Shown here: positions 1 to 10,479 of the stretch, one piece after another
Layout: each line of letters starts with the position of its first letter
Numbering within the stretch: the stretch's first letter is position 1
Assembly: GCF_000382445.1 (NCBI RefSeq)
Contig: NZ_KB905472.1
Coordinates: 694,074 to 758,073, forward strand
DNA from: Phocaeicola massiliensis B84634 = Timone 84634 = DSM 17679 = JCM 13223
Lineage (GTDB): Bacteria; Bacteroidota; Bacteroidia; Bacteroidales; Bacteroidaceae
Length of the DNA: 64,000 nucleotides
Direction of reading: 5' to 3'
Position numbers and translations under genes: made by a program
The notes under the pieces: generated by a model
Told to the model about the DNA's origin: nothing
Databases searched by the model: none
Seen by the model: only the letters and a program-made list of their open reading frames with translations

Positions 1-650
1 TGTACCGAGTCGGTCTTGATACTGTCCGAAGCAGCAACTTTTGTACTGTCTGCCGGGGTTGTGTCTTTTACAATAAACTCACCGCCACTGTTGTATATTT
101 CGTATTCGGTCAGTTGTTGGTTCGACTTGAATCCATATTGTCCATTTATAATGCTTTTGTCCGCTTGTTCGATACGGATAGGCTTGTCAGAGTAAATTTG
201 TTCTTTTGCTTCGTCCCAAAACAGAAGTTGTGTATCAAATTTGTCCCCTTGAAGGTTGTGGATGTGCACATTGCTTCTCAGTTCCCAAAGTTTCTTTTTC
301 TCGTAATAATAAGCTGTATCGGCTTTGATGCTGGCATCGATGTGAAACAGAGAATCGAATTTCTCCAAATAGACTCCTTTTTCAAAAGCCCAATAAGGTG
401 GGTTCTTTTTATCGTATATTTCCCACTCTTCGGTAATAATTTTGTAGCGTGTGATGCCCGAATCGGATATTAAGGTAGTCACTCCCAGCGTTTTCATGGT
501 AGGGAGAGAATCACGTTCGGTTATGGCTTCTGCCAAGTTCTTATTGTCTCCCGAACATGCGGGGAATAAAACAAACATAACAGTTGTCCAAACGACAACT
601 GTTATGTTCATAAATATAAGGTGTGAATTTCGTTTTTTTACAACTGACAT
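1..650 (-). CDS. lptC: LptC-like LPS export periplasmic lipoprotein (3' end cut off by window edge)
   Basis: The frame is open from the ATG at 648-650 to the left edge, so the C-terminus is missing. About 216 codons are visible. The N-terminus has a hydrophobic segment followed by a lipobox-like FPAC, suggesting an inner-membrane-anchored lipoprotein. The following region alternates short beta-type stretches (WEIYD, GVYLEKFD, AYYYEKKKLWELRSNV), typical of the LptC/OstA beta-jellyroll that passes LPS from LptBFG to LptA. The start lies 2 nt after the stop of the TPR gene, so the two are one operon. The family call rests on this repeat pattern and on the common Bacteroides gene order coaX - barrel - TPR - lptC. 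Confidence 0.75.
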   Translation of the reverse strand, partial: MSVVKKRNSHLIFMNITVVVWTTVMFVLFPACSGDNKNLAEAITERDSLPTMKTLGVTTLISDSGITRYKIITEEWEIYDKKNPPYWAFEKGVYLEKFDSLFHIDASIKADTAYYYEKKKLWELRSNVHIHNLQGDKFDTQLLFWDEAKEQIYSDKPIRIEQADKSIINGQYGFKSNQQLTEYEIYNSGGEFIVKDTTPADSTKVAASDSIKTDSV

Positions 651-652
651 AA

Positions 653-2008
653 TTATCTGATAGTAGTTGTTTCACCAATCCATCCGCCGATTGTTACACT
701 GTCACCTTTCTTCAATCCGAGGAAGAATAAGTCTTCATCTTTCGGAGTATAGCGTGAGTAAGTGCCAATCAACTTGTTTGCTTCTTCTTCTACGCTTGAA
801 TCTACACTCTTAGCTCTCTGTAATTTGTCAATAACGGCAAAGTATGTACATTTGTTCAATGCATTTTCATCGCTCCAGTTGGGGCTTGATGCATACATAT
901 TAGCTATCAGGATATAGGGTTTACCGTTGCTTCCATCCAATGAGATAGATTTCAGTGCATATTGTTTAGCTTTGCTCAATTGTTTTTTATTAAACAGGAT
1001 GGCAGCAGTCTTATAGCAATAATCTGCTTTTTTCACAGGGTCTTGTTCCAGTTCGATTGCCTGGTCAAAGTATGTGATACATTTGTCCAAGTCGCCTTTC
1101 TTGAAATACATATATCCGCAACCGATAGCTGTTTCTGAAGTCGGTTCAATAGCATGTGCATGTTCGGATGCAGCAAAGTATGCTTCCTGTTCTGTGCATC
1201 CTAACATTTGCATTACGCTGATTACTTGTTTTAAATAATCCAGATTAGTCTTGTTCTGTTCAACTTTCGGAGCGTAAATAGATTGCAAATTATCGCAAGT
1301 AGCCACACCACTGTTAATGAAAAATGCATCGATGTTGTCTTTGGCAACTTTCAAGAGTTCTTTAGTCTTTGCTTTAGTCTCTTTTTTGAATGCTGCGTCT
1401 GCATAACCGGCAGCAGCGATATAGTCTTGAATGAACTGTTCTTTGTGTGTTTCATCAGCCTTAACCTTACGTCCGGAAACATCGGTAAATTCTTGAAGTA
1501 CAAAGTAATCGGCGTTATCTTTTTCTAATTCAACGGCTTCTTTGAACAAATTATATGCAGTATTCAGGTCAGGACATCCCATTGTGAAATAGTCGTGAGC
1601 TTTCATTCCGATAATAGAACCTTTAGTTACAGGAGTTTTAACGTAGCTGTTCAAAATGTCCAGGTATTTAATACGTTGATCGTGTACTTTCATCAGTTCT
1701 TCAAAATATTGCTTTTGCTTAGCTGCATCTTTTTCATTGGCAATGAACCAACGAAGAATCTTTGCACCGTTTGTGTAAGTACCTGCCTGAGCAATAGGAG
1801 CTTCATTGAATACACTCTTCCACGGGGTATAAGCATCCTTGAAGTTGTTTGTTTTTACGTACTCAGAATAGATACTGATGTTTTGCAGACAGTTAATACT
1901 GTCTTGACCATGACCATACCTTGAACCGTCTGACGCTCCGGTTTGAGCGAAAGAAGCTGTTGCACTTAAAGAAAGAGCGAACAGCGCTGTTACCATCTTC
2001 ATTTTCAT
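653..2008 (-). CDS. Secreted tetratricopeptide-repeat protein
   Basis: 451 residues with a cleavable signal peptide (hydrophobic core, then ASFA-Q), so it should be periplasmic. The C-terminal half has TPR-type helical hairpins: A-x8-P-x6-GCGYMYFKKGDLDKCITYFDQAIEL around residues 290-320, followed by two more repeats. It is probably a scaffold; no catalytic motif is visible. It sits between the outer-membrane barrel gene (51 bp upstream) and lptC (2 nt downstream), which suggests a role in envelope assembly. That role is inference from position only. Confidence 0.8.
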   Translation of the reverse strand: MKMKMVTALFALSLSATASFAQTGASDGSRYGHGQDSINCLQNISIYSEYVKTNNFKDAYTPWKSVFNEAPIAQAGTYTNGAKILRWFIANEKDAAKQKQYFEELMKVHDQRIKYLDILNSYVKTPVTKGSIIGMKAHDYFTMGCPDLNTAYNLFKEAVELEKDNADYFVLQEFTDVSGRKVKADETHKEQFIQDYIAAAGYADAAFKKETKAKTKELLKVAKDNIDAFFINSGVATCDNLQSIYAPKVEQNKTNLDYLKQVISVMQMLGCTEQEAYFAASEHAHAIEPTSETAIGCGYMYFKKGDLDKCITYFDQAIELEQDPVKKADYCYKTAAILFNKKQLSKAKQYALKSISLDGSNGKPYILIANMYASSPNWSDENALNKCTYFAVIDKLQRAKSVDSSVEEEANKLIGTYSRYTPKDEDLFFLGLKKGDSVTIGGWIGETTTIR

Positions 2009-2058
2009 CGTATATAAATTTAGTTATTATTATTATTAAAACTCTATCTTGTTGTTTG

Positions 2059-3333
2059 TTAATCTACTTTCCACTTCATAAACCAACGTTCGTTGAAGGT
2101 CAGTCCGATGTTGATTTTTAAATAGTTTTCTTCCAGCATTCCTTTTACTTTCGGACTTACTCTTACATATTGTCCCGAGATATTCAGGATGGACTTGCTT
2201 TGGAACAGCGGGAAGCCGAAACCGGCACTTACTCCATATTCACGAGTACCGTCCTGACCGTCTACTTTGGTGTATGGATCTGAATAATATCCACCAACAC
2301 GGTAGCGGACACGTTTCAGATAATTGCGGCTGTAGGGGTTGGGAACAAACTCAGCACCTGCGGCTATTTTTGTACGGTTGCTGAAATAGCTTTTCTCATT
2401 ATAGAATTTTGCATCCTCCCATTGTTGATAGGTAAAATCGGCCCCTATAGTCAGTCGGTTGTCATATACATAAGTCAAACCGGCTCCAAAGGTATGTGGC
2501 AAACTGAATGCGTTGGTAATCGTATCACCTGTCTGGGTAGAAGGATAATCAGCTCCGTTCAACCACTTCTGATTGTATTTATATCCTTTGCCATTCACTG
2601 AATGTCCCAGTGAATATACGGCACCAAAGTTCAAAACGTGTTTTTTATTGAATTTATAACTATATTGCAAGCCAAAGTCCAGTTTATAATCATTGATGGA
2701 TATCTTGTCCAATCTGACACTGCTAAATGAACTTGAGTTGCTGAAAGCAGTTGTTACAGAATGTGTGATATCACCATATATATAAGAGATGTTTGCACCG
2801 ATTGACAAGTTGTCGAGGACTTTGAAACCTACACCTGCAAATACTTGCTGCAAACCTCCGTCACCAGCGTAAGAAGCAGTCTTGTTGATAACGGTTCCGT
2901 CTTCGTCCTTAGTCAATTCGGAAGTGTTGCTCAGACTGTATCCTACTGTAGAGAAAGGGAGAAATCCCACAGCCATTCCCATACGTTTCCATAAACGGAA
3001 TTGCATGGCCAGATAATCAAAACTTGAATTTTTAGCGTTAGTCTTTATATTGCCTTCCTTAAAGTTGGCATTTTGCAAAGTCATGCCGGCATCAAACAAG
3101 AACGTCAAAGAATCAACTGCCGTATATGACGCCGGATTAGATGCGTTGATTTGATAACCGTTTCTTAATCCATAGGCTATTCCACCCATCGCTTTGCTAT
3201 TACCGAAGCCTTGATCGGCCAATGAACCAAATCCATAGCGCGTATAAGGTGAGTTTGTGCTTGTTTGGGCTATGGTCAGCCCAGTGAATGTGAGTATAAT
3301 TAACGCACTAATCAGTCTTTTATAATTTATCAT
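2059..3333 (-). CDS. Outer-membrane beta-barrel protein
   Basis: 424 residues with a signal peptide ending near TIAQ. The body is made of alternating amphipathic strands rich in Tyr, Gly and Asn, with the sequence [17 protein letters not shown] near the N-terminus, a pattern shared with FadL/long-chain-fatty-acid-type barrels of Bacteroidetes. The last strand ends at the C-terminus in [11 protein letters not shown]. The start overlaps the end of coaX by 15 bp, indicating translational coupling. The substrate is unknown. Confidence 0.75.
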   Translation of the reverse strand: MINYKRLISALIILTFTGLTIAQTSTNSPYTRYGFGSLADQGFGNSKAMGGIAYGLRNGYQINASNPASYTAVDSLTFLFDAGMTLQNANFKEGNIKTNAKNSSFDYLAMQFRLWKRMGMAVGFLPFSTVGYSLSNTSELTKDEDGTVINKTASYAGDGGLQQVFAGVGFKVLDNLSIGANISYIYGDITHSVTTAFSNSSSFSSVRLDKISINDYKLDFGLQYSYKFNKKHVLNFGAVYSLGHSVNGKGYKYNQKWLNGADYPSTQTGDTITNAFSLPHTFGAGLTYVYDNRLTIGADFTYQQWEDAKFYNEKSYFSNRTKIAAGAEFVPNPYSRNYLKRVRYRVGGYYSDPYTKVDGQDGTREYGVSAGFGFPLFQSKSILNISGQYVRVSPKVKGMLEENYLKINIGLTFNERWFMKWKVD

Positions 3334-4048
3334 TATAGCTTAATATTCTGTTTAAACCTTTCAATACTAAAAATCTATCTGCAAAGATGATACTTTTTAA
3401 GTTTGTATCAAAAGAAAAATCATCTCCGCCTGTTAAAAAAACCAAAACTCCGGGGTAATTCTTTTGAATAAGGGAGATGTATCCGCTCATTTCAAGTTCC
3501 ATACCTCTGATAACTCCGGCACGGATAGCAGTTTCTGTCGTTTGTCCATAAAGGGGGATGTCTCCTTTGGCACTGACTTTAGGCAGCTTGTCCGTAAATA
3601 TATTGAGTGCTTTGAAGCGCATGCGCATTCCGGGAGATATATTGCCACCGTGGTATTGGTGTTGTGCATCGATGAAATCGTATGTGACACATGTTCCGGC
3701 GTCAATAACCAGTATATCATTATTGGGTTTCAGCCATGTGGCGGCTACAACGGCGGCAAGTCGGTCCATTCCCAGTGTTTGAGGTGTCTTGTACAGATTG
3801 GTGATGGGAACCGGAGTTTCGTGACTTAGCTCTATGATTTTAAAGGGCAACTTGTCCAGTTGTCGGCGGATCGTGTTGCTTAATGTGATGACAGAGGCTA
3901 TGATACCTCGTTCCAAGGGGTATCGGGAGCAAAGCATCGGCAGGCTGTCCAATGAATGATTGGAGCCACGGAATACTTCTACCAACTCGTCTTTGTCAAA
4001 GATAGCCAGCTTGGCTACTGAATTTCCTATATCAATTATTAAATTCAC
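3320..4048 (-). CDS. coaX: Type III pantothenate kinase
   Basis: 242 residues, the normal length for CoaX, which phosphorylates pantothenate in the first step of coenzyme A synthesis in the cytoplasm. ASKHA-fold motifs are present: the N-terminal phosphate loop IIDIGNS (4-10, Asp6), GMDR (93-96), DAGTC (116-120) and GGNISPG (134-140). It is the first gene of the minus-strand envelope operon, and its 3' end overlaps the barrel gene. Confidence 0.95.
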   Translation of the reverse strand: MNLIIDIGNSVAKLAIFDKDELVEVFRGSNHSLDSLPMLCSRYPLERGIIASVITLSNTIRRQLDKLPFKIIELSHETPVPITNLYKTPQTLGMDRLAAVVAATWLKPNNDILVIDAGTCVTYDFIDAQHQYHGGNISPGMRMRFKALNIFTDKLPKVSAKGDIPLYGQTTETAIRAGVIRGMELEMSGYISLIQKNYPGVLVFLTGGDDFSFDTNLKSIIFADRFLVLKGLNRILSYNDKL

Positions 4049-4067
4049 AACTTTGCTTTTATGGCTG

Positions 4068-4075
4068 CAAAGTAA
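4068..4075 (-). promoter_or_regulatory. Candidate -7 element for the coaX operon
   Basis: Reads TTACTTTG on the minus strand, a 7/8 match to TAnnTTTG, 19 bp upstream of the coaX ATG. It is the best candidate in the gap. Confidence 0.4.
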
Positions 4076-4141
4076 CGCAAAAAATAAATAGGAATTGCAA
4101 TAAAAAACGGTATTTGTGAGGTATTAATTAATATTTAGGTG

Positions 4142-4149
4142 TACTTTTG
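4142..4149 (+). promoter_or_regulatory. -7 promoter element for lnb
   Basis: TACTTTTG, an exact TAnnTTTG match, 64 bp before the lnb ATG. A second exact match (TAATTTTG, 4162-4169) lies closer, so the start point could be either. Confidence 0.5.
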
Positions 4150-4213
4150 CAGCGTAAATTGTAATTTTGATACGGATAAACAATGATTCAGTGGTATCAA
4201 AACATTGATTAAT

Positions 4214-5383
4214 ATGAAGAAACTGCTTGTTCTACTTTATTTAATATTGGCTTCCTGGAGTGTTCGTGCTCAGCAGGATAGTGTAAGGGTGAGTTTGCTG
4301 ACTTGTGCGCCGGGAACCGAGATATATGAATTGTTCGGTCATACGGCTATTCGTTACGAAAATCCGGCAGAGGGGAAGGACTTGGTTTTTAATTATGGTA
4401 TCTTCAGTTTCAATACTCCTAATTTTGTGCTGCGCTTTGTGAAAGGTGAAACTGATTATCGGTTGGGAGTGGTGCCTTATTCTTATTTTGAAGGAGAATA
4501 TGCCGTGCGCGGCTCTTCGGTCTATCAGCAAACACTGAATCTTACCGACGAAGAAAAACAAAAGATATGGGATTTGCTTGAAGAAAATTATCGTCCAGGG
4601 AACCGGATTTATCGTTATAATTACTTTTATGATAATTGTACTACGCGTGCGCGTGACAAGATAGAAGATTGTATCGATGGAAAAGTAGTTTACCCGCAGG
4701 CGGAAGAAGGGGTCACTTTCAGGGATATTGTTCACCGGTGCACGAAAGGGAATGAATGGGATGAGTTAGGAATTGATCTTTGTCTTGGCAGCGAGGCGGA
4801 TGTTCCCATTGACGGACGAAAGCAAATGTTTGCTCCTTTTAATATGTTGGAAGCGGCAAGGGGCGCGGTCATTATGCAAGGAGACAGTGTTCGTCCGTTG
4901 GTACTCAGTGAGTCGAAAGTGGTGGATGTAGAGCCGGAAGAAGCAGAACCGGGTTTTCCATTGTCTCCTCTGTCGTGTGTATGCATATTGTTGGTTGTGA
5001 CTTGCATTATTGTATGGCTTCAATTGAAATGGAAGAAGGTGATTTGGGCTTGGGATTTGCTCTTGTTCGGAGCGCAGGGGCTAGCCGGATGTATCATTGC
5101 TTTTTTGTTTTTCTTTTCCATTCATCCGACAGTCGGCTCCAATTGGCTGATTGTTTTGTTCAATCCCATCCCCCTTATTTACTTGCCGGTGATGATTTAT
5201 AAGGCGATAAAAGGTCGAAAAGACCTCTATCATTTAATAAATATGGCTTATTTAACGTTTTTTATAATGATAATGCCATTTATACAGCAAGAATTCAACG
5301 TAACGGTATTACCTTTGGCACTGTGTTTGCTTGTATGCTCTACAGGCCACGTATTTTTATATTACAGACAAAACAGTAAATGA
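4214..5383 (+). CDS. lnb: Lnb-type lipoprotein N-acyltransferase (DUF4105 / Lnb N-terminal domain)
   Basis: 389 residues. I start at the ATG at 4214 because it opens a clean signal/anchor (MKKLLVLLYL...) and the upstream in-frame codon is only a TTG. The periplasmic domain (about 20-240) carries the two conserved motifs of the family: FGHTAIR (41-47, His43) and YDNCTTR (139-145, Cys142), a papain-like Cys/His pair. Five membrane spans follow (about 254-270, 281-302, 311-329, 340-358, 363-385). Proteins of this family were recently shown to add the N-terminal acyl chain to lipoproteins in Bacteroides, which lack Lnt. The gene overlaps the next one by ATGA. Assignment to Lnb rather than another DUF4105 protein is by motif and topology only. 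Confidence 0.7.
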   Translation: MKKLLVLLYLILASWSVRAQQDSVRVSLLTCAPGTEIYELFGHTAIRYENPAEGKDLVFNYGIFSFNTPNFVLRFVKGETDYRLGVVPYSYFEGEYAVRGSSVYQQTLNLTDEEKQKIWDLLEENYRPGNRIYRYNYFYDNCTTRARDKIEDCIDGKVVYPQAEEGVTFRDIVHRCTKGNEWDELGIDLCLGSEADVPIDGRKQMFAPFNMLEAARGAVIMQGDSVRPLVLSESKVVDVEPEEAEPGFPLSPLSCVCILLVVTCIIVWLQLKWKKVIWAWDLLLFGAQGLAGCIIAFLFFFSIHPTVGSNWLIVLFNPIPLIYLPVMIYKAIKGRKDLYHLINMAYLTFFIMIMPFIQQEFNVTVLPLALCLLVCSTGHVFLYYRQNSK

Positions 5384-6963
5384 AAGGACGCATCTTAACT
5401 TCTCTTCTGACCGTTATAGTATTAACGGGGCTTCAGGCACAAAATGTTCCTGCGGTTCCTAAGTTGGTGGTAGGGCTTACCATCGACCAACTGCGGACAG
5501 ACTACATTGAAGCTTTCTCGGCTTTGTATGGAGAACGGGGCTTCAAACGGTTGTGGAAGGAAGGCAGAATATACCTGAATGCAGAATATGATTTTATCAA
5601 TGTTGATAAATCATCGTCTGTGGCCGCTATTTATTCGGGAACTACTCCTTATACCAATGGTATTGTAGGGGATAACTGGATGGATCGTGCAACTCTGCGC
5701 GTTATCAATTGTGTGGACGACAATAACTTTATGGGGATTTATACTTCCGAGTCCACCTCTCCTGCCAAATTGAAAGTATCAAACCTGTCAGATGAGCTGG
5801 CAGTGGCCACACAAGGCGTAGCAGAAGTTTATTCCATTGCTCCTACCCGGGAAATGGCAGTGTTGGCTGCCGGTCATGCAGCCAAAGGTGCTTTCTGGAT
5901 TAATGATGAAACAGGAAAATGGAGTGGAAGTACATATTATGGCACTTTTCCTTCCTGGATTTCTACTTATAACGATTATCAGGGACTTGATTTTCGCATC
6001 AGTGATATGGTGTGGGGACCTTATCTGCCTGTTACCGCTTATAAATATCTGACTACAGAAACCAAGCAGCTGACTTTCAAACATAATTTTGATGATGAAA
6101 GGAAGCAGAAATACAGAAGGCTGAAAACCAGTCCTTATGCCAATGACGAGGTGAATCGTTTGGTAAATGCTTGCCTCAATTCTACTTCCATCGGTAAGGA
6201 TAATGTGCCGGATTTATTGTCTTTGGCTTATTATGCCGGAAATTATGATCACAAATCTCCGTCTGAATTACCTTTGGAGATGCAGGATACCTATGTCCGT
6301 TTAGATAATAGTATTGCCGAGTTGTTGGATATGATTGATAGAAAAGTAGGTTTACATAACACTCTTTTCTTCATTACCTCCACCGGATATACAGATCCCG
6401 AACCGGCTGATCCTCCTCAATATAAGATTCCCAGTGGAGAATTTTATATTCAGCGTTGTTCTGCATTGTTGAATCTTTATCTGGCTGCGATCTATGGCGA
6501 AGGCCAGTATGTGGAAGCTCATCACGAACAGGAAATTTATTTGAATCATAAGCTTATTGAGCAGAAACAACTTAACTATACCGAGATTTTGGCTCGTTCG
6601 TCGGAATTCCTGGTGCAGTTTAGCGGTGTGAAGGACGTCTATTCTTCACAACGCTTGCAGTTGGGCTCTTGGACTCCTACTATCGATAAAATAAAGAACA
6701 GTTATAATCCGGCGTGTTCCGGTGACTTGTGGATAGAGGTTTTGCCCGGCTGGTCGGTTGTCCGTGAACATTCTTTAGATAAAAGAGTAGTGCGTGAAGC
6801 TTATGCTTCTTCACCCCTCGTTTTAGTGGGATGGAATATGAAGCCCGAAATTATTCACACCCCTGTGAAGATTGGCAATATTGCACCTACTGTAGCCCAT
6901 TTCATGCGCATTCGGGCGCCCAATGCCTCTACTTTGGCTCCGATGACTGACATCCGCAAATAA
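5380..6963 (+). CDS. Alkaline-phosphatase-superfamily protein, probably catalytically dead
   Basis: 527 residues with a signal peptide (TGLQA-Q), close in length to PafA-type phosphatases. The fold markers are kept: [10 protein letters not shown] (33-42, with the first metal-ligand Asp36), IYSGTTP (84-90), [10 protein letters not shown], and the helix [17 protein letters not shown]. The active site is not kept. The stretch that should read TAPGH is K-S-S-S-V (77-81), the D-Y-x-G-H motif is YYAGN (284-288), and T-A-D-H-G is TSTGY (333-337). It is translationally coupled to lnb by an ATGA overlap, so its role is probably in the same envelope process. The function is unknown. Confidence 0.8.
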   Translation: MKGRILTSLLTVIVLTGLQAQNVPAVPKLVVGLTIDQLRTDYIEAFSALYGERGFKRLWKEGRIYLNAEYDFINVDKSSSVAAIYSGTTPYTNGIVGDNWMDRATLRVINCVDDNNFMGIYTSESTSPAKLKVSNLSDELAVATQGVAEVYSIAPTREMAVLAAGHAAKGAFWINDETGKWSGSTYYGTFPSWISTYNDYQGLDFRISDMVWGPYLPVTAYKYLTTETKQLTFKHNFDDERKQKYRRLKTSPYANDEVNRLVNACLNSTSIGKDNVPDLLSLAYYAGNYDHKSPSELPLEMQDTYVRLDNSIAELLDMIDRKVGLHNTLFFITSTGYTDPEPADPPQYKIPSGEFYIQRCSALLNLYLAAIYGEGQYVEAHHEQEIYLNHKLIEQKQLNYTEILARSSEFLVQFSGVKDVYSSQRLQLGSWTPTIDKIKNSYNPACSGDLWIEVLPGWSVVREHSLDKRVVREAYASSPLVLVGWNMKPEIIHTPVKIGNIAPTVAHFMRIRAPNASTLAPMTDIRK

Positions 6964-7003
6964 TATTTAGAGAGAGAAGTGCAAATAAATCAGCATTTTA
7001 TTT

Positions 7004-7011
7004 TAACTTTG
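7004..7011 (+). promoter_or_regulatory. -7 promoter element for secA
   Basis: TAACTTTG, an exact consensus match, 47 bp before the secA ATG and 40 bp after the preceding stop. Confidence 0.6.
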
Positions 7012-7058
7012 CACTTTCAAAATTAACCAAATTAGAAAATAATAAAAACAAAAATACA

Positions 7059-10000
7059 ATGGGATTTAATGAATTTATCGGCAAATTGTTTGGAAACAAG
7101 GCCACCCGTGACATGAAAGAAATAAAGCCGTGGGTAGACAAAATCAAGGCTGTATATCCGGAAATTGCCAAACTGAGCAATGATGAACTTCGTGCCAAAA
7201 CAGAGGAACTGAAAAAGTATATCCACGATTCGGCTACGGAAGAACAAAAAAAGATAGAAGAGCTGAAAGCTACTATCGAAACTACTGAGTTAGAAGATCG
7301 TGAAGGCATCTTTACGCAGATTGACAAGTTGGAAAAAGAAGTGCTTGAAAAGTATGAAAAAGCATTGGATGATGTGCTTCCTCAAGCTTTTGCCATCGTA
7401 AAAGATACAGCCCGCCGATTCTCTGAGAATCCTGAAATCGAAGTGACTGCTACTGAGTTCGACCGTAACTTGGCTGCGCAGGGAAAAGACTTTGTGCGTA
7501 TCGAAGGCGATAAAGCTATTTGGCAGAACCATTGGCTTGCCGGTGGTAACGATATGACATGGGGAATGGTGCACTATGATGTGCAGCTGTTTGGTGGTGT
7601 CGTTTTGCATAAGGGTAAGATTGCAGAAATGGCAACCGGTGAGGGTAAGACGTTGGTGGCTACTCTGCCGGTATTCCTGAATGCTTTGACCGGTAACGGT
7701 GTGCACGTGGTGACAGTCAATGATTATTTGTCAAAACGTGACTCGGAATGGATGGGACCACTTTATCAGTTCCACGGATTGAGTGTCGATTGTATCGATA
7801 AGCATCAGCCTAATTCTGACGCACGCCGCAGAGCATATATGGCCGATATTACCTTCGGTACGAACAATGAGTTTGGTTTTGACTATTTGCGTGACAATAT
7901 GGCTGTCAGCCCGAAGGATTTGGTGCAGCGTAAACATAATTATGCTATTGTCGATGAGGTCGACTCAGTATTGATTGACGATGCGCGTACTCCGTTGATT
8001 ATTTCCGGTCCTGTTCCAAAAGGTGAGGATCAATTGTTTGAACAACTCCGTCCATTGGTTGAACGTCTGTTTGAAGCTCAGAGAAAGCTGGCTACCCAAT
8101 ACCTTGCCGATGCCAAACGCTTGATTGCATCCGATGACAAGAAAGATCAGGAAGAAGGGTTCCTTGCTTTGTTCCGCAGTCATAAAGCGTTGCCTAAGAA
8201 CAAGCCGTTGATTAAATTCTTGAGTGAACCGGGCATTAAGGCCGGTATGCTGAAGACCGAAGAAATCTATATGGAGCAGAACAACAAGCGTATGCCTGAA
8301 GCTACCGATCCTTTATTCTTCGTAATCGATGAAAAGCAGAACAGTGTGGATTTGACAGACAAAGGTATTGATTTGATTACCGGAAATGCTGAAGATCCTA
8401 CATTGTTTGTGTTGCCTGATATCACTTCTCAGTTGTCGGCTTTAGAAAACCAGACCGAACTGTCGGAAGAAGAGAAATTGGCCAAGAAGGATGAGTTGAT
8501 GACTAATTATGCTATCAAATCGGAACGTGTACACACCATCAACCAGCTTTTGAAAGCATACGCCATGTTCGAAAAGGATGATGAGTATGTGGTGATTGAC
8601 GGACAGGTGAAGATTGTAGACGAACAGACCGGTCGTATTATGGAAGGTCGTCGTTACTCAGATGGTTTGCATCAGGCTATCGAGGCTAAGGAAAGGGTGA
8701 AAGTGGAAGCGGCAACCCAGACTTTTGCCACTATTACTTTGCAGAACTATTTCCGTATGTACCACAAACTCTCGGGTATGACCGGTACAGCCGAAACGGA
8801 AGCTGGCGAATTTTGGGATATCTATAAATTGGATGTTGTTGTCATCCCGACCAATCGTCCGATAGCACGTAAAGATATGAACGATCGCGTTTACAAGACT
8901 AAGCGTGAAAAATATAAAGCTGTGATCGAAGAGATTGAAGAAATGGTAAAGGCAGGACGTCCTGTTCTGGTAGGTACTACTTCTGTAGAAATCTCTGAAA
9001 TGCTGAGCAAGATGCTTTCAATGCGTAAGATTGAGCACAATGTATTGAATGCAAAGTTGCACCAGAAGGAAGCCGACATCGTTGCTCAGGCAGGTCAGAA
9101 GAGTATCGTGACCATTGCAACCAATATGGCGGGTCGTGGTACCGATATTAAGCTTAGTCCTGAAGTGAAAGCTGCGGGAGGTTTGGCTATTATCGGTACG
9201 GAACGTCACGAGAGCCGTCGTGTAGACCGCCAGTTGCGTGGTCGTGCAGGTCGTCAGGGAGACCCGGGATCTTCTGTATTCTTTGTCTCATTGGAAGACG
9301 ACCTGATGCGTTTGTTCTCGTCAGACCGTATTGCCGGTGTCATGGACAGACTTGGATTCAAGGAAGGTGAAATGATTGAACACAAGATGATTTCCAATTC
9401 CATCGAGCGTGCTCAGAAGAAAGTAGAAGAAAACAACTTCGGTATCCGTAAACGTTTGCTTGAATATGATGACGTGATGAACAAGCAGCGTGTCGCTGTC
9501 TATACGAAGCGCCGCCATGCCTTGATGGGTGAACGTATCGGTATGGATATTGTGAATATGATTTGGGATCGTTGTGTGTATGCAGTCGAATTGGGCGATT
9601 ATGATAATGTGAAGATGGAAATGTTGCAGATTTTGGCAATGGAGCCTCCTTTCACAGAAGAAGAATTCAATGCGAAGAAGCAGGAAGATTTGGCAGAACT
9701 GACTTTCGAGGCAGCAATGGCCAACTTCAAACGCAAGACAGAACGTATGGCACAGATTGCCAACCCTGTTATCAAACAAGTATTCGAATTGCAAGGACAC
9801 ATGTATGAAAATATTATGATTCCTATTACAGACGGTAAACGTTTGTATAATATTTCTGTTAACCTGAAAGCTGCTTATGAAACAGAAGGTAAGGAAATTG
9901 TGAAGTCATTCGAGAAAGCCATCCTGCTGCATACCATCGATGATGCCTGGAAGGAAAACTTGCGCGAACTTGACGAGTTGAAACATTCTGTGCAAAATGC

Positions 10001-10355
10001 AAGCTATGAGCAGAAAGATCCGTTGTTAATCTTTAAATTGGAATCAGTGAACCTGTTTGATAATATGGTCAATAAGATTAATAACAATACCATTTCCGTA
10101 TTGACTCGCGGACAGATACCTGTACAGGAGCCTGAGCAAGTGCGTGAAGCAGCTCCCGAACCGGCAGCTCCCCGTCAGCAATATAGAGAGGAAAAGCGTG
10201 ACTTAAGTGACCCCGATCAGCAGGCAGCAGCCGGTCACGATACTCGTGAAGTAAAGCGTGAGCCGGTACGTGCAGAAAAGACAGTAGGCCGTAATGACCT
10301 GTGTCCTTGCGGAAGTGGTAAGAAGTATAAGAACTGCCACGGAAAAAATGACTGA
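7059..10355 (+). CDS. secA: Preprotein translocase ATPase SecA
   Basis: 1,098 residues, longer than the approximately 900 of E. coli SecA because of insertions typical of Bacteroidetes. Visible motifs: Walker [19 protein letters not shown]-like [15 protein letters not shown], the preprotein cross-linking and helical-scaffold regions, [10 protein letters not shown] and [15 protein letters not shown] (helicase motifs V and VI), and a C-terminal SEC-C zinc motif [14 protein letters not shown]. SecA drives Sec-dependent export at the SecYEG channel. It stands alone with its own promoter and a strong terminator. Confidence 0.98.
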   Translation: MGFNEFIGKLFGNKATRDMKEIKPWVDKIKAVYPEIAKLSNDELRAKTEELKKYIHDSATEEQKKIEELKATIETTELEDREGIFTQIDKLEKEVLEKYEKALDDVLPQAFAIVKDTARRFSENPEIEVTATEFDRNLAAQGKDFVRIEGDKAIWQNHWLAGGNDMTWGMVHYDVQLFGGVVLHKGKIAEMATGEGKTLVATLPVFLNALTGNGVHVVTVNDYLSKRDSEWMGPLYQFHGLSVDCIDKHQPNSDARRRAYMADITFGTNNEFGFDYLRDNMAVSPKDLVQRKHNYAIVDEVDSVLIDDARTPLIISGPVPKGEDQLFEQLRPLVERLFEAQRKLATQYLADAKRLIASDDKKDQEEGFLALFRSHKALPKNKPLIKFLSEPGIKAGMLKTEEIYMEQNNKRMPEATDPLFFVIDEKQNSVDLTDKGIDLITGNAEDPTLFVLPDITSQLSALENQTELSEEEKLAKKDELMTNYAIKSERVHTINQLLKAYAMFEKDDEYVVIDGQVKIVDEQTGRIMEGRRYSDGLHQAIEAKERVKVEAATQTFATITLQNYFRMYHKLSGMTGTAETEAGEFWDIYKLDVVVIPTNRPIARKDMNDRVYKTKREKYKAVIEEIEEMVKAGRPVLVGTTSVEISEMLSKMLSMRKIEHNVLNAKLHQKEADIVAQAGQKSIVTIATNMAGRGTDIKLSPEVKAAGGLAIIGTERHESRRVDRQLRGRAGRQGDPGSSVFFVSLEDDLMRLFSSDRIAGVMDRLGFKEGEMIEHKMISNSIERAQKKVEENNFGIRKRLLEYDDVMNKQRVAVYTKRRHALMGERIGMDIVNMIWDRCVYAVELGDYDNVKMEMLQILAMEPPFTEEEFNAKKQEDLAELTFEAAMANFKRKTERMAQIANPVIKQVFELQGHMYENIMIPITDGKRLYNISVNLKAAYETEGKEIVKSFEKAILLHTIDDAWKENLRELDELKHSVQNASYEQKDPLLIFKLESVNLFDNMVNKINNNTISVLTRGQIPVQEPEQVREAAPEPAAPRQQYREEKRDLSDPDQQAAAGHDTREVKREPVRAEKTVGRNDLCPCGSGKKYKNCHGKND

Positions 10356-10374
10356 TAAATAGACAATTTCATAG

Positions 10375-10412
10375 AAACGTCTGAGCAGAATTTTCTGCTT
10401 AGACGTTTTTTT
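10375..10412 (+). terminator. Rho-independent terminator of secA
   Basis: 15-bp stem (375-389 with 394-408; one G-U pair), 4-nt loop, then a run of T. Confidence 0.85.
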
Positions 10413-10446
10413 ATTCCTTTTAACTAATAAGTTCCTGCAAATAGCT

Positions 10447-10454
10447 TATTTTTG
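10447..10454 (+). promoter_or_regulatory. -7 promoter element of the DUF6340 gene
   Basis: TATTTTTG, exact match, 25 bp before the ATG at 10480. Confidence 0.55.
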
Positions 10455-10479
10455 TCCTAACAAGTAATATTGGTCAGAT

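Noticed and set aside
114..660. Two plus-strand frames at the left edge
   Set aside because: Antisense to the lptC frame, which has the better start, lipobox and operon context.
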